NCBI GenBank assembly: GCA_022592435.1
Contig: JABYQS010000034.1
Coordinates: forward strand, 1 to 64,000
Length of the DNA: 64,000 nucleotides
Direction of reading: 5' to 3'
From: Cerioporus squamosus
Lineage: Eukaryota > Basidiomycota > Agaricomycetes > Polyporales > Polyporaceae
Positions within the stretch are counted from its first letter, which is position 1. Each line of letters starts with the position of its first letter. Both the position numbers and the translations under genes were made by a program. Positions 1-11,310 of this stretch are shown here, one piece after another. The notes under the pieces were generated by a model that made no database searches, was not told where the DNA came from, and saw only the letters and a program-made list of their open reading frames with translations.

Positions 1-818
1 TAAGAGAAGCGACGGTGCCCTCGGACTCGGCGTACTTCTTCTCCAGCTCCCCATGCGTGGTCTTCAGCCCTTCGAACTGCAGCTCGGTACGCTCCAGCTT
101 CTTCGTGGTCCGTTCAGCAGAGGCTGTAAGCTTGGCGTGTTCCGTGCGCAAAGTGGAGAGGTCTGCCTAAGAGAAGGTTCACAAGTATCGTACACGAAGA
201 GTGGCTCAGACGTACTTCCAACTTCTCTTTCTCCTTCACCGCCCGTCCCTGCTCCTCCGCCATCTCCTTCAGCTGCTCCGCAAGTTCAGTGCAACGCGCC
301 TCCAATGCCGCGGCCGTCTCGTCCGCACGCTCCTCCACCTCCGCCACCGCCTCCTGTCGCTCTTCCACCGACTTCTCGAGGTCCCATTGTAACTGAGAGA
401 CGCGCTCCTCCATCTCGAGCTCCTTCGCCTGGAACATCACGAGCTTGTAATCGCGATGCATCCTCAAGAGCTTCTCCTTCCTCAGAGCCTCCTTCGTATC
501 AAGCAACGCACGATGTTCGCGCTCGACATCGCCGGCCGTCCGAAGGTGCGCGATACGATGCGAGACCTGCAGCAAGTCGCATCCCTCGCGCCACTCCATC
601 CGTTCGGCTTTCCACTGTGCCTGTATCTGAGCGACAGCATCAGCAGCGCGGTCCTTCTCTTCCGCCACCGCGGCGCGCAACTTGGAAATGGTGTGCTCCA
701 GAGTCTTGTTCCGCTGTACGAGTTCGGCGATGTGCTGCTGCTGGCTAGCGATCATGGCATCGTTCGGGGTCACGTTGGACAAGGCCCGGGAGCCTACGTG
801 ACTCTCCCGTCGCATCAT
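1..818 (-). CDS. Coiled-coil protein, 3' part beyond the window edge
   Basis: The reading frame starts at the ATG at 818 (MMRRESHVGSRALSN) and runs left as an almost unbroken Glu/Lys/Arg/Ala/Leu heptad-type coiled coil, with blocks such as KSVEERQEAVAEVEERADE and QLKEMAEEQGRAVKEKEK. A 44 nt GT-AG intron at about 172-215 (donor GTACGT, acceptor CTTAG) interrupts it. After the intron the frame resumes with LRTEHAKLTASAERTTKKLE and stays open to base 1, so the C-terminus is missing. No enzymatic motif is visible in the part present. Long coiled coils of this kind are usually structural or scaffold proteins, but nothing here assigns a role. The gene faces away from the MYND gene at 2050, so the two would share a divergent promoter region, and a small transposon now sits in it. 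That it is a gene is fairly certain; its function is unknown. Confidence 0.7.
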
Positions 819-1118
819 GTTGTTTATCGTTCAGAGTCAAACAGTGTATCCAAGAGATGCAGCCTAGTGCAGGGAGGGAATCATGGTGGCGGGAGAGGTC
901 AAACCATGCTCCCGCCGACGCGGGTTGAGCGCGATCTCGGTCACGTGCACTCACACTGCGGTAAGTACTCACTAGACGCCGGCCGATGGCTCGAACTTGC
1001 CATTAATGTCTTTTCTCTGTTCTTCCCTTAGCCCTGACACACAACACACCCTTCTATGAACACTGTCGGCGACCCATGCACGAGGCTACACGCAGCGGTG
1101 CTTTGAGATCAATGTCGT

Positions 1119-1674
1119 TAGTCTCGAAGCCAGCCGTTATAGGGACGCGTCCTGCCCCGTCCTAAAAAGGCAAGGAAACGGACAGAGGACGGGACAAGAC
1201 ACAGCCCTAAACGTCTGGTGACTTTTGTATAGGCGGGTGGGGGATTCCGTCACGCTGGGCATGTAGCGCCCAACCACGCCGCTTGACAGCAACCATGTTT
1301 GCGACTCACTCTGCGAGCTCGAGCTCATCCGCTTGCCCTCGCCGCCATGGACAAATATATTTCTCTCAATGCTCTCTGCTACTGCCCTCATGGACGCTGC
1401 ATCCGTCGTCGCCGCTGCCGACCCCGACCTGTTCAAGTACAGTCGATGTATGCGCTACAGGACAGAGGATGCGACGCGCAAAGATACGGTCATGCGGGCG
1501 CGTCGACGCGATCGGACGCGTTTATCGCACGTGGCAGTGACATCGGTGACATCTGTCACTATCCCCCACCCGTCTATACGAAAGTCACCAGACGGTTAGG
1601 CCCCGGTCCTTCTCTCCTCTGTCTCCTTCTCGTTGCCTTTTAAGGACCGCCCTAACCGTCTGGGTTCGAGACTA
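1119..1674. mobile_element. MITE-like element with long inverted repeats and 9 bp target duplication
   Basis: The two ends are imperfect inverted repeats of roughly 110-135 bp. They begin TAGTCTCGAA at 1119 and end TTCGAGACTA at 1674. The inner part of the arms is nearly identical: GTCTGGTGACTTT at about 1213-1225 against its reverse complement at about 1583-1595. The element is flanked by CAATGTCGT at 1110-1118 and again at 1675-1683, a perfect 9 bp direct repeat. Long inverted repeats with a 9 bp duplication are typical of Mutator-like (MULE) elements. An 8 bp hAT-type duplication with one chance matching base cannot be excluded. The interior of about 300 bp carries no convincing transposase frame, so the element is non-autonomous. 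It lies between the divergent genes starting at 818 and 2050. The rest of that gap (819-1109 and 1684-2049) shows nothing else I can name. Confidence 0.8.
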
Positions 1675-2049
1675 CAATGTCGTCCCAACTCACCGTGACC
1701 TCATGCTGCGACAGTCACGTCCATCTACTTACCCGGTACTGCCAGTGGCGCTCGATCGTGAGTTAACTACTTAACTGCTCGGAGCACGCAACTCCGGACG
1801 CTTCACAGGTCCTCGCATCGAGGCGTCGGTCTTCGACACTGCCGCTGCTTTGGTCAAACTGAGGTACACTCTCTATCTCTCGCAGGGCGAATACCTTTTA
1901 GGCTGTCCGCGTGGGCCTATACACTGCGTCTCATTTGGAGAACTCGACTTCTCAGAGTGGTCAGCGCTGAGACCACTCCAAGTTTCAGTCTGCCACGTCT
2001 TATCTGCTTTCCGTTAGAACTGCTACAGGCCTCACGCTACATACGTACT

Positions 2050-3431
2050 ATGCAGCGCGAAGACATCCCGTACGAGCCTTGGAAGGAGTACGCGGCGCCA
2101 ATCATCCTGAAAGAGCATTACCGCCTACAGCAATCTCTGAGACGTCAAAGGCTGCATAAACGCGTCGTCAACCGTCAGTGCACCTTCTGTGGGTCAGTTG
2201 GTCTCGACAAACGCAGATGCTCGCTCTGCAAGTGAGTCCTTCCACTCAGCTACTCCGTAGTTGTCGAGCTGATGAGCATACGGTTTAGATCGGTTCGCTA
2301 CTGCGACGAGCAGTGCCAGAGAGCGGACTACATCGCATGCCATAGACAGGAGTGCGCGGACTTCACTCATCCCCCCTTCACCACTGCATTTACAACGGAG
2401 CCAATCAGCGCCCTCACTAACTGCATCCCCGCCACTATCCTCGCGCGTGGGCATCGTGACGGGGTCGGGTGCTGGCTTTCGGTCAGAGGCACGCCTAATG
2501 CTATGTGAGTATGCGATGTTGAGCTCGCCACATGCAGTGATTCGGCGCCATACTGACTTAGTGAACCATCAGTCTCATGGATCTGACTAGTTCCCTGTTC
2601 CCGAAGCAGTGGGAAGGAAGATTCATGGATGAGATGTTGACTGCCGCACTCACCGGATCCGGCCGCGCGGACGAACTCCTGCCGTATCATGCACCTTGTC
2701 TTCTCGCGTTGCAGGTGCTCGTGCAGAACCGCCGCAAGGACGGAGAGCCCGTTTTATTCTTGGCAGCTCACAGTCGAGCGGTATCCTCGCCGGACGATAG
2801 GAGCGTACGGCTGGCCATGCAGAGACAGCGCGGCCTCGACGCGCCTAGCACGTATGTGGATGAAGACCTGTACGCACCGTCGATCGATGACACCGAGAGT
2901 CTGCCATACTCACTCTGCCTTTCCGGATGCTAGCCGGCTGCGCGCGACCCTCAGAGTTGCAAGGAGCGATTTGGACAAGAAGCCGCGCATTTACGTGGCC
3001 AACTTTGATGGTGCGCCGCAGGTAGTAAGACTAATCCGATACTCGAATCACGAGCAAATGCTCACTGCTTTCCCATATCTCCCTCCACCCCTCAGCTCAA
3101 CGCTCGACAGCACCCACCGGCGGTCCTCAATGCAGGCAGGGGGATCGTCGTGCTCCAGCGCGGTCAGTTCGCAGTCCTACATCTGCAGTTCTGCGTCGGG
3201 GACGGCAGCATTATCAAGAAAGAGTGGCAAGCGCTGCGCTGTCTGGAGCACTTCTGCATCTCTCCATGGGACGGCCGGGATGCTGAGAGCCACGATCAGG
3301 ATGGCATGGCGTCCCCCCGCGCTGTAGCCATAGAATGCGCGATCGACGCTGAAGCGGTGGAAGAATACTACCGTAGGGACATCATATCCGGCGAGCTGAA
3401 TCTGAACGGGGACATGCACAACGGGAACTGA
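2050..3431 (+). CDS. MYND-type zinc finger protein, copy A
   Basis: Five exons, about 2050-2231, 2289-2504, 2573-2850, a fourth ending at 3021, and 3096-3431. An N-terminal MYND finger spans the first intron: CTFCGSVGLDKRRCSLCK, then YCDEQCQRADYIACHRQEC. All eight Cys/His ligands are present. Downstream come the blocks this local family shares: LALQVLVQNRRKDGEPV, DLDKKPRIYVANFDG, and GRGIVVLQRGQFAVLHLQFC followed by VGDGSIIKKEWQALRCLE. The first intron splits the Lys codon after the fourth Cys, as in every paralog here. I chose the ATG at 2050 because it leaves about 43 residues before the finger, close to copies B and C; an in-frame ATG at 1957 is the alternative. The protein ends at NGDMHNGN and lacks the GExAYIxSHYG stretch of copies B-D. 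MYND fingers bind proline-rich peptides in partner proteins. The rest of the protein is unrecognised. The gene converges on copy B. Confidence 0.8.
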
Positions 3432-3630
3432 CACGCGAAACGTCATCGAATAGGTAGAGCATGGACGGTTGGCCCCTCGCGGTGTTGCTAAAGGCCGAAT
3501 TGCGGCTATAAAACAGGTGGATACCTGGAGGGAAGGGCTTGCTACGACCGTCGGTTTGTGTTGATGTATTGGTATGTCTGAACTGGAAGGAGATGTACAA
3601 GCATAACATATCACACCGCTGTACTGGACC

Positions 3631-5166
3631 TCACGAAGGCAGACGCATTTGTTGCTCCGAATCCCGCATAGCGTTCTCCAGCGGCAACGCCTCGTCGTTC
3701 ATGCCCGCGCTCCGCATGTACGCGATACCGCCGGCCTGTATCAACTCCTCCAGCTTTGCCCGCCCCTTGCGTTCCATCTCCTGCAGCCTGGTCTCCCACA
3801 AATCCAGGCCTTTCGACCCGTAGTGACTGACGATGTACGCGCGCTCACCATGGTCGACGTAGTCTCGGAAATACTTCTTGATGACGTCCTGGTCGAACGC
3901 CACGCGTATCCCAATCGGAGTCGCGTCTTCTTCCCTCTGCTGCCGCGTGAACTCAACGTCTAGCCAGTGCTCCAAGGCCACGTCTGACTCCGGAACCGGC
4001 TGGATAATGGGGATTGTGAGCGCCTGCAACAGATGCAGGGCTTGCATGTCCTTGGCGATGGTGACGCTGTCGCCGACGCGATACTGCATCTGGAGAATGA
4101 CGTTTTCTCCGGGGGCGAGCTCGATGATTCCCCGGTCGGCCTTCTTCACAGCTGGCGGCAGAGGATCGTTCGCATGAAGCTGGAGCGGGGAGGGTCAGTG
4201 CGTCGTGGCGGGCGGATATGAGGCGTTCACGAACCTCGGTTCCATTGAAGTTCTTGATGAACAGGCGAGGCGTCTTGTCCCAAGGGTCGCGTGCCACCGG
4301 AATCACCGCATAGGTGTCCCTACAAGCGGACGCCAACTCAGCACAAGGTAGGCAAAGAAGATTGTGAGACGTTGCGACCCACTGTTCGATTTTGAACTCG
4401 GTTACGCTCTCCACGAGGACCGACGTCTTACCCCTCATCAGCTGGTCCATCGTGTTCCCGTAGCTGACGACGCGGCTCTGCGCACCAAAGACGAGGGCCT
4501 TTTCGCCGTCCTTGCGCCGGTTCTGGACGAGAACCTGCAGCGTGAGCAGATTGCTTGAATGGGCCTTGTACTTGGCCAGGTCTTCGCGCGTGATCCCTGG
4601 GTCTCCGGGAAGCTTCGCCTGGGAGTCCTTCGTGAACCGTTTCGGGTTCGCGAGCAGCTGAAGTCTGCGGCGTGCAAACGTGTAAGAATATTCGTAAACT
4701 TGATCCGTTCGAGGCCTCACTCGCAGTTCTGGGAAGTCCGTACTGAGACCCATACGCCCACCCCCTCTTCCTGATCTTGTCCGATAATGGGGTTACGAGG
4801 GTACTTCTGGTTCTCGATGGGAACAGTGAGGAAGTCCGTCGTGAAGGGCGTATCGGCGAATTCGGCGAAGTCTTGCTTGTGACGAGCGGCATAGTCTGCC
4901 TTTTGGCACTCCTTGTTGCAGTAGCGCACCGACCTGCCAGCGAGATCATCGCGGTTAGTGACGACAAGCCAACCTGAGGTACTATCAGTGTGTGCTCACT
5001 TGCAGATGGGGCAGCATGGCAGCGCTGAGTCGCTGATCTTGTTGCAATAGCTACACTGGTGCTTTACAATGTGCTTATGTTTCGTGCGAGGCCTGGTACG
5101 GACTTGGCCACGTCGCCATTCTCGTTGCCACCTGCCGGCGGGGCTAGTATGATCGGTAGCTTGCAT
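3631..5166 (-). CDS. MYND-type zinc finger protein, copy B, last zinc ligand lost
   Basis: Same five-exon plan as copy A on the opposite strand. The finger reads CSYCNKISDSALPCCPICK, then YCNKECQKADYAARHKQDF. The final Cys ligand (H-x3-C) is Phe here (codon at 4867-4869), a one-base change from the expected TGC, so the second zinc site may be weakened. Later blocks are intact: LLTLQVLVQNRRKDGEKA, DPWDKTPRLFIKNFNG, GENVILQMQYRVGDS, and the C-terminal FDQDVIKKYFRDYVDHGERA followed by YIVSHYGSKGLDLWE. I place the start at 5166 (MQATDHTSPAG) because copy C begins with a matching MQSTDTSEWQREWQRG. The in-frame ATG at 5241 lies upstream of the conserved part. The 320 bp between this start and copy C holds no other feature I can see. 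Copy C is its closest relative, and the two are head-to-tail neighbours. The gene is confident; its function is unknown. Confidence 0.78.
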
Positions 5167-5485
5167 CCAATTCGATTCGTGGCTGTTCTCGAGCGCAGAA
5201 TTCCCGTAAGATCCTGCGAGACAAGGTGAGTAGTCGATCACGACGCAGTGAAAACGCCGTGTTGGAACAGAGGGACTCGATACATACCCTAGTGCACCCT
5301 AGTGGGGGTTGCAAGTCAACCTTAGTTTGATACATAGCCGCCGGTGCCACCGACATCGAATCTCGCCGCACGCAACTTGGCCGAAGCTCGCTCCAAGTAA
5401 CTGAAGACTGAAGTCATCCTACAACGCTACTCGTCAACGATTGTCTACTACTTACAATCGAAGGTAAATCACAGGATTATGTATT

Positions 5486-6975
5486 CTACTCATCTTCCCA
5501 ATGCAACAATGTTAGAAGCGCCTCGTCCGTCATGCCCGCACCGAGCTGGAATGCGAGGGCCTCCTCCAGAGTCCCGCCGCGTCTTCGGAACTCCTTCATG
5601 ATGTCCAGACTCTTCTGCTTGGCCTCCTCCATTTCTCGGTCGTACTTCTTGATGCCCTTCTCCCCATAGTGGCTCCTGATGTGCGCCTCATCGCCGCCCT
5701 TGATCCCGTCTTTGAAGAACTCCTGTACGGCGTCCTGATCGAACATGACGCGCATCCCAAGAGGTATCGCGCCGCTCTTGGCATGGTCCCGAGAAAGATC
5801 GGCCTCGATGGCATCGGCGGACCGGTCGTCCTCCCATGGCACGATGACAGGAAGGGTGAAGGTCTGTACAAGACGAAGGGCGTCCCAGTCCTTTCGGATG
5901 GAACCGCCGTCCCCAACACGGTACTGCATCTGTAAGATCGCGTACTGGCCTGGACGGAGTGCGAGTATCCCTTTCTCGGCGTTCTTCACGGCAGAAGGCG
6001 GACTGGTCTCCTCCTTCAGCTGAAGGGAGCTGCGTCAGCACAGGCCTGCTGCCAAGACTGCAGGCACCCACCTCGACACCATCGACGTTCTTCACAAACA
6101 AGCGCGGCTTCTTGTCGAACGGGTCGTAGGCAACAGGAACAGAGGCAAACGACTGCCTATGATATGAGGTAAGAAGGGAAGATCATGGACTGATCCCAGT
6201 GCACTCCGCGACGTACTCTTCCAGCCGGAAGGTCGATACGCCGTCCACGATTGTCTTGCCCTTCAGGACGTCCTGCGTAGACTTCCCGAAGCTTACGACG
6301 CGGCTCTGGCCCCCGATAACCAGCACCATCTTCTTGTCCTTGCGTCTGTTCTGTACGAGAACCTGCAACGTGAGCAGGTTGCTCGCGTGTGCCTGGCAGT
6401 TGTCGAGGTTCTCCAGGGTCACGCCGGGGTCGCCCGGTAACCTCGGATGCGCATCCTTGTTAGCCCGCGTCGGGTTCGCGATCAACTGTAGTCTAGCATA
6501 CGCAAGTCGTCATTATCTCCCGCAATCAAACAGACTGATCGCATCGACACTCACTCGCAGTGCGGAGACGTCTTGATCGACACCCAGCACCCCAAACCAT
6601 CCTGGTGGTGCTGAGCGAAGACGGGATCTCGTGCGTACTTTTCGCCTTCAATCGGCTCGGTTAAGAAGGTCACGTCGAGAGGTGGGTTCAGAAACTCCTC
6701 GCAATCCTCTTTGTGTCCCTTGTAGTAGTGCGCCCGCTGGCACTCGCGGTCGCAGTAGCAGACTGATCTGACCGTTCCCCGTCAGAGCCAACGTATCAAT
6801 GACAATACTGAGCTACTTACTTGCAGGTCGGACAGTGTGGAAGCTTCTTGATACTGATCTTGCCACAGGAGCTACACAGGTGCCTCGCGGCGCGTTGATG
6901 CAGCGTGCGGGGTCGCTGACGAAGTTGCCCTCGTTGCCATTCCCGTTGCCACTCGCTGGTATCTGTGGACTGCAT
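5486..6975 (-). CDS. MYND-type zinc finger protein, copy C (intact)
   Basis: The best-preserved member of the family here. The start at 6975 (MQSTDTSEWQREWQRG) is followed by a finger with all ligands: CSSCGKISIKKLPHCPTCK, intron, then YCDRECQRAHYYKGHKEDC. The second exon ends in DGLGCWVSIKTSPHC, a Trp-containing motif found in all copies. The third carries LLTLQVLVQNRRKDKKMV and SRVVSFGKS. The fourth has DPFDKKPRLFVKNVDG. The last runs from KNAEKGILALRPGQYAILQM to the stop at 5486, including YRVGDGGSIRKDWDALRLVQ, FDQDAVQEFFKDGIKGGDEA and IRSHYGEKGIKKY, with a charged helical tail. Introns are short and GT-AG, with the first splitting the Lys codon after CPTCK. The only recognisable domain is MYND, a protein-protein interaction zinc finger. 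The 400-residue remainder has no motif I can name. Confidence 0.82.
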
Positions 6976-7056
6976 ACTGTTGAGTGCGGTGGACCTACTG
7001 CTGACCCTCGATATGGAGGAAACAGAGGATCGATTATGCCTGGGAGCAAGAAGGGG

Positions 7057-7062
7057 CTTATA
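7057..7062 (-). promoter_or_regulatory. Likely TATA box of MYND copy C
   Basis: TATAAG on the minus strand, about 82 bases upstream of the start at 6975, a usual spacing for a fungal TATA promoter. It is inferred from sequence and position only. The rest of the 309 bp between copy C and the permease stop shows nothing else. Confidence 0.4.
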
Positions 7063-7284
7063 TGCCTCGTGCCGCCTATCCCATATTCGGCTTATGCAAT
7101 GATTTCGCGCATTTCAAGTCTGCAGCCGCATGAAGTCGTCCGAAGAGAGAAAGACGTTATGATCTTCGTTGCTATCCAATCTAATGCTACACATTGTAAG
7201 TATATCGCGTACTTTCCTACGCACCCGCAGAAAGAGATCCTGTATGAAACCGGTCCGCAGACCCTCCTCCGTCTTTGTGTGTTA

Positions 7285-9430
7285 TCACACCACGGCCTTT
7301 ACCTCGTCTTCCACGCTTCTCTTCTCCATATGTGACGAATCCTCGCTCACAGGCGCGTCGACGCCGTGGTCGTCGCTCATGATCGCCTCCGGGATGAACG
7401 TCTCCTTGGCTGGGAAAAGCAGCGAGAGGGTAGAGAAGACAATCAAGGCGACGAAGAACTGATGAGCATAGTGGAGTCAATATACGCATAGTCAATCGAA
7501 CGCAAGGACACGTACGCCAAACAACCACGCAAAGTCAAAGACCTTGGTCGCCCCGCCGACCTTGATTTTGGGGTTGATGGAGGAGATGAGGCCAGGCAGG
7601 TTCGGCGGGACTGAGACCAGTATGGTGACGACAGCACGCCAGTTCTGAAGATCCCAGCATCACGTCAGACGCGAGTGAAGCTATCCAGACCTAACGAGAC
7701 ACTTACGAAGCCGCCAGTATACCGGTACCGCCCGTGGGGACGATACATGGAGGGCACGTCGACCTTGCCCTTGTGCACGATCCAGTACTGTCCACGACGC
7801 ACGTCAGTTCCGCACTCGACGAGCCGCGCTCAAGCAGGGACGTACGTCTGCAACCATGATCCCCGCAAACGGCCCCAAGAACACAGTGTACCCATTCATG
7901 AACGACAGGAAACCCTGCGCACTCGCGAGGATCTCCCACGGGCACAACGCCCATCCCCCAAGGATCGCGCAAATGACCTGCCCGCGGCGGATGTTGATGT
8001 AGCGCGGGAAGAGGACGGTCATGTCGTTCGCGGCGGAGAGCGAGTTCGCGGAGATGTTCGTGCCGAGCGTCGCCAGTACGAAGGAGAAGGACGCGAAGAA
8101 CGCAGCCGCGCGATTGTCCCAGCGGTCGATGAGCTGGAGGGGGTCCCAGAGCACGTCGCCGTAGAGGACTATGCCCGCGGAGGTCACGGCGATGCCCATG
8201 AACCCAACGAGCGTGAAGGCGACGGGGATGATCAGGAGCTGCACATATTGACTAGATTCGCGGGTCAGTGTGAGGTGATCGACTGAGTCGGACTAGAACC
8301 CAACTCACGCTCGCTCGTTCTTCGCATAACGCTGTATACACAAAGTTGAGCAGTCTGTTCAGGAGTCTTGAGGCCTCAAGACTCACAGTAAAGTCAGGAA
8401 TATTGACAGCGAGGGTCGAGTAGAGACCCAGTGCGCTATTGAGTGCGCTCAACCATGCATACGACATCGCGCTTCCCGAGAGCGCACTGTGTTGCTGGAA
8501 CAGACCCGTGTTCGACGGCACCTTCACGAACGCCCAGATCATGATAGCAAGCCACGCCGGCGGAACAAGGAACGCCTTCACCATGAACAACCACCGGATC
8601 TTCTGCGGCGAGACGAGCATTAACGGGAACTGGATGAGCCAGTAGAGGAAATAGCACATCATCCCTGTGTGTGTGCGTCCGTCAGTCTCTTCGAATACCC
8701 TTCGCACCAGCTTGGCAACCCACCTGAAGTGGTGATATGCGCTCCTGGGGCGAGCCCGTTGTGCATCCGCGCAAGCGAGGGCCAGATCGCCTTCAGCATC
8801 TGGTACACGCACTCCGATCCGGTGTACGTCTGGATCCCGAACCAGAACATGGCGAGCACGACGCGGGAGACGACGCTGAAGTAGCTGAACCAGAACCCAA
8901 ATGAGGACCGGTTCAGCACCGGGAAGCTGACGTGCAGCCGCGCGCCAACCGTCCCGTTAAGAACCATGACTATCGAGATGATGATGTGCCCGACTGCAAT
9001 GGCGGGGAGGGCTTGACGCCTGGAGAAGGACTGGGGTTAGACCTGTTCTTTAAACAACGCTGCGTAGTGGCAGAGTATGGTGCCGCGGAGGGAGGCGTGT
9101 GGGGTGCAGCATGCGTGGAGCGAAAGGACGCAGGACTCACCAGGACAACCCGATCGCAAGCATACTCGACGCGAGCTCCCATGCAGCGACATTCGTCGCA
9201 TCCGACACCCAGTATGCGATATAGTTGAATGTCGACCATGTCCTCTGTTCACGCGACTCGTTAGCTACTCGAAGGCGACAGGGAATACGACTACTGACTC
9301 CTTTCGGGGGGACAGGGTCCATGTCCTTGTTCGACCACCTGCTATTCGGCGCGAACGTCGACGGCTCTGGCTCCAGCACCCACGCCGACGGATCTGCGTA
9401 CGCAGACACCTTTTCCAATGCAGGCGACAT
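7285..9430 (-). CDS. NCS1-family permease (uracil/allantoin type)
   Basis: A multi-exon membrane transporter of the nucleobase:cation symporter-1 family, which takes up purines, pyrimidines, allantoin or related compounds across the plasma membrane. The N-terminus has the family signature WSNKDMDPVPP, followed after an intron (about 9245-9298) by RTWSTFNYIAYWVSDATNVA. Later hallmarks are GARLHVSFPVLNRSSFGFWF, FGIQTYTGSECVYQMLKAIW, LYSTLAVNIPDFTRYAK, TLGTNISANSLSAANDM and NGYTVFLGPFAGIMVADYW. About twelve hydrophobic segments are visible, and the length of roughly 540 residues is normal. The ATG at 9430 (MSPALEKVSAYADPSAWVLE) fits the family's short N-terminal tail; stops lie just upstream in that frame. 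The C-terminal tail ends KRSVEDEVKAVV. Substrate cannot be decided among uracil, allantoin and uridine. It is not obviously linked in function to the MYND genes around it. Confidence 0.9.
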
Positions 9431-10275
9431 CTTGCAGTTCTGCGCTTCGCTTCGATTAGACGCTCCTTAGTCCTATCCGCGGGGGTGTTCCGGCTTGAAC
9501 GCGTTGCTCAGGCTGTTCAGCCAACCGGGACGATGCGGGGATGCGGGGAAGCCTGGCGCGAGCTCGAGTGCTCGTGAAGGAGGGGCTGGTTCACCGTGGA
9601 CAGAGTCAAAAGACCGAACCGCCATACGGCCGCATATATGTATTGCACTCTGGAGTTTGTTATCGCGCATCCGTCGAGCCTGGAAAAATTGGTGCGGGGC
9701 GAGCCAGGGCGTCCGTGCCATCGACGGGTGGCGCCCGCGAGATAAGTCGCGTACGGTGATAAGCTGCCCGAATAGGAAAGATACGTCTTGGAATCGAGAT
9801 AAGCAGGCCCTATTCCGAGCGTCGCGGAGGCCCGGTGGAGGGCCACCTGAATACTGAACGTAAAGCCTGTGAGCAACTTACGGTCAGGAGGTCAAAGGAA
9901 ACACTCACCTCTCGACAGTGTCGCAGGGTGGAAGGCTTGATCTAACGCAGGCTTGCTGGGGAATGCGAGAATGATATACAATTGAGATGCGCACGACACA
10001 TTACATCTCTAGATAGACATGCAGCAGTCCATCAGTCTAACACAACGCCTGCGCGAAAATACCGCGACGTTCTAGCTGTAGCCGACGAGGAAGCAAAAGG
10101 AAAGGCGCAGGCACGCCGGCCCCGCCCCTGTCTAGCCCGGAGAAGACACGGAAAACGAACCCACAGCCCAGCGGAAGGGAAATTTGGTGGCCATCGGAAT
10201 CCGGACGTGTTGTAGGTGGCGCAAGAGACCGGGAGTCGAGACCTAGGCTTCACTGCAGATTCAATCACTCAGTCT
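9431..10275. other. Intergenic, no gene seen
   Basis: These 845 bases separate the permease start from the dehydrogenase stop. Short GC-rich frames exist on both strands, but none has splice support or a recognisable motif. It should hold the permease promoter and the 3' end of the dehydrogenase gene. Confidence 0.5.
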
Positions 10276-11310
10276 TCAGAGCGACGCGCCACCGCAGGTC
10301 TTGATCGTCTGGCCAGTGATGTACTCGCCCTCGTCGGAGACGAGGAACGACACGAGTTTCGCGACGTCTTCCGGTTGCTGGATGCGACCGAGCTTGATGT
10401 CACGCTTAACGCGCAGCGCCTTGGCCTCCCCGACAGTGATGCCCTCCTGAGTTTGAAGTCAGTACATGCGAGCACAGGAGAAGAGACAAAGGACATACTA
10501 TAGCCGCGAGCTCCCTGTCGATGTGGTCCCACATAGGCGTATCCACGATACCAGGACCATATGCTGTTCACATTCAGGTGAGTATTGTGTAAGCTTTCAC
10601 GATTTTACGTTAGACTTACCATTCACGCGAATACCGTACTGAGCCCACTCTTTCGCAGCTGCCTCCGTGAAACCCCGGACAGCGAACTTGGTCGCACCGT
10701 ATGGACCAAGGTTCTCCGCGGTGCGGTATGAAGCGATGGAGCCAGCACCTACAATACGTCCACCGAAGCCCTGCTTCACCATCTGCTTCGCAGCGAAGAT
10801 ATGCGTGTTCATGAGGCCTAGGAGGTTGATCCTGACCTCATTCTCAATAAACCTGGCAGGAATACATGAGTTCCGCGCTGGAGAGCAATGAGCGTGTGAC
10901 TCACTCCGGCGTGCACTCGAGCAGGGGCTTCACTTGTGTGACACCCGCGTTCGCAACGCTGACGAAGAGTTTGGGACCGAGCTTGTCGACCGTCTCGGCG
11001 ATAGCGGACTCGATCTGCTTCGGCTCGCGCACGTCTGATGCACCGTGCGTGAGCTCACGGGGCGGGTCATGGGGAGGAACGTGCAGCACACGAGCTCACC
11101 TGCGTGGACGCTGATGGCCTCCCGACCATAGGACTTGATCTCCGAGAGAACGTCGTCCACCTTGGACTGTGCAGCTGGGATGTCCGCGATGGAGACGTCG
11201 TAGCCGTCGCGGGCGAGACGGGTCGCGATGGCACGGCCGATACCTTGGCCTGCGCCGGTGACGAACGCGATGCGATTGAGAGAGGCCTTTATGGGCGACG
11301 CGAAGGACAT
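10276..11310 (-). CDS. Short-chain dehydrogenase/reductase (classical SDR)
   Basis: An NAD(P)-dependent oxidoreductase with the classical SDR motifs in order: the cofactor-binding glycine motif [13 protein letters not shown] near the N-terminus, the structural [10 protein letters not shown], the catalytic serine region [10 protein letters not shown], the active-site pair YGATKFAV (YxxxK), and the C-terminal [17 protein letters not shown]. Exons join through several short introns; the first exon starts [19 protein letters not shown] at 11310. The mature length of about 255 residues is typical. The sequence most resembles the diacetyl reductase/meso-butanediol dehydrogenase group ([19 protein letters not shown] near the C-terminus), so acetoin or diacetyl reduction is possible, but substrate cannot be read reliably from an SDR sequence. 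It lies head to head with MYND copy D, with about 500 bases between the starts. Confidence 0.88.
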
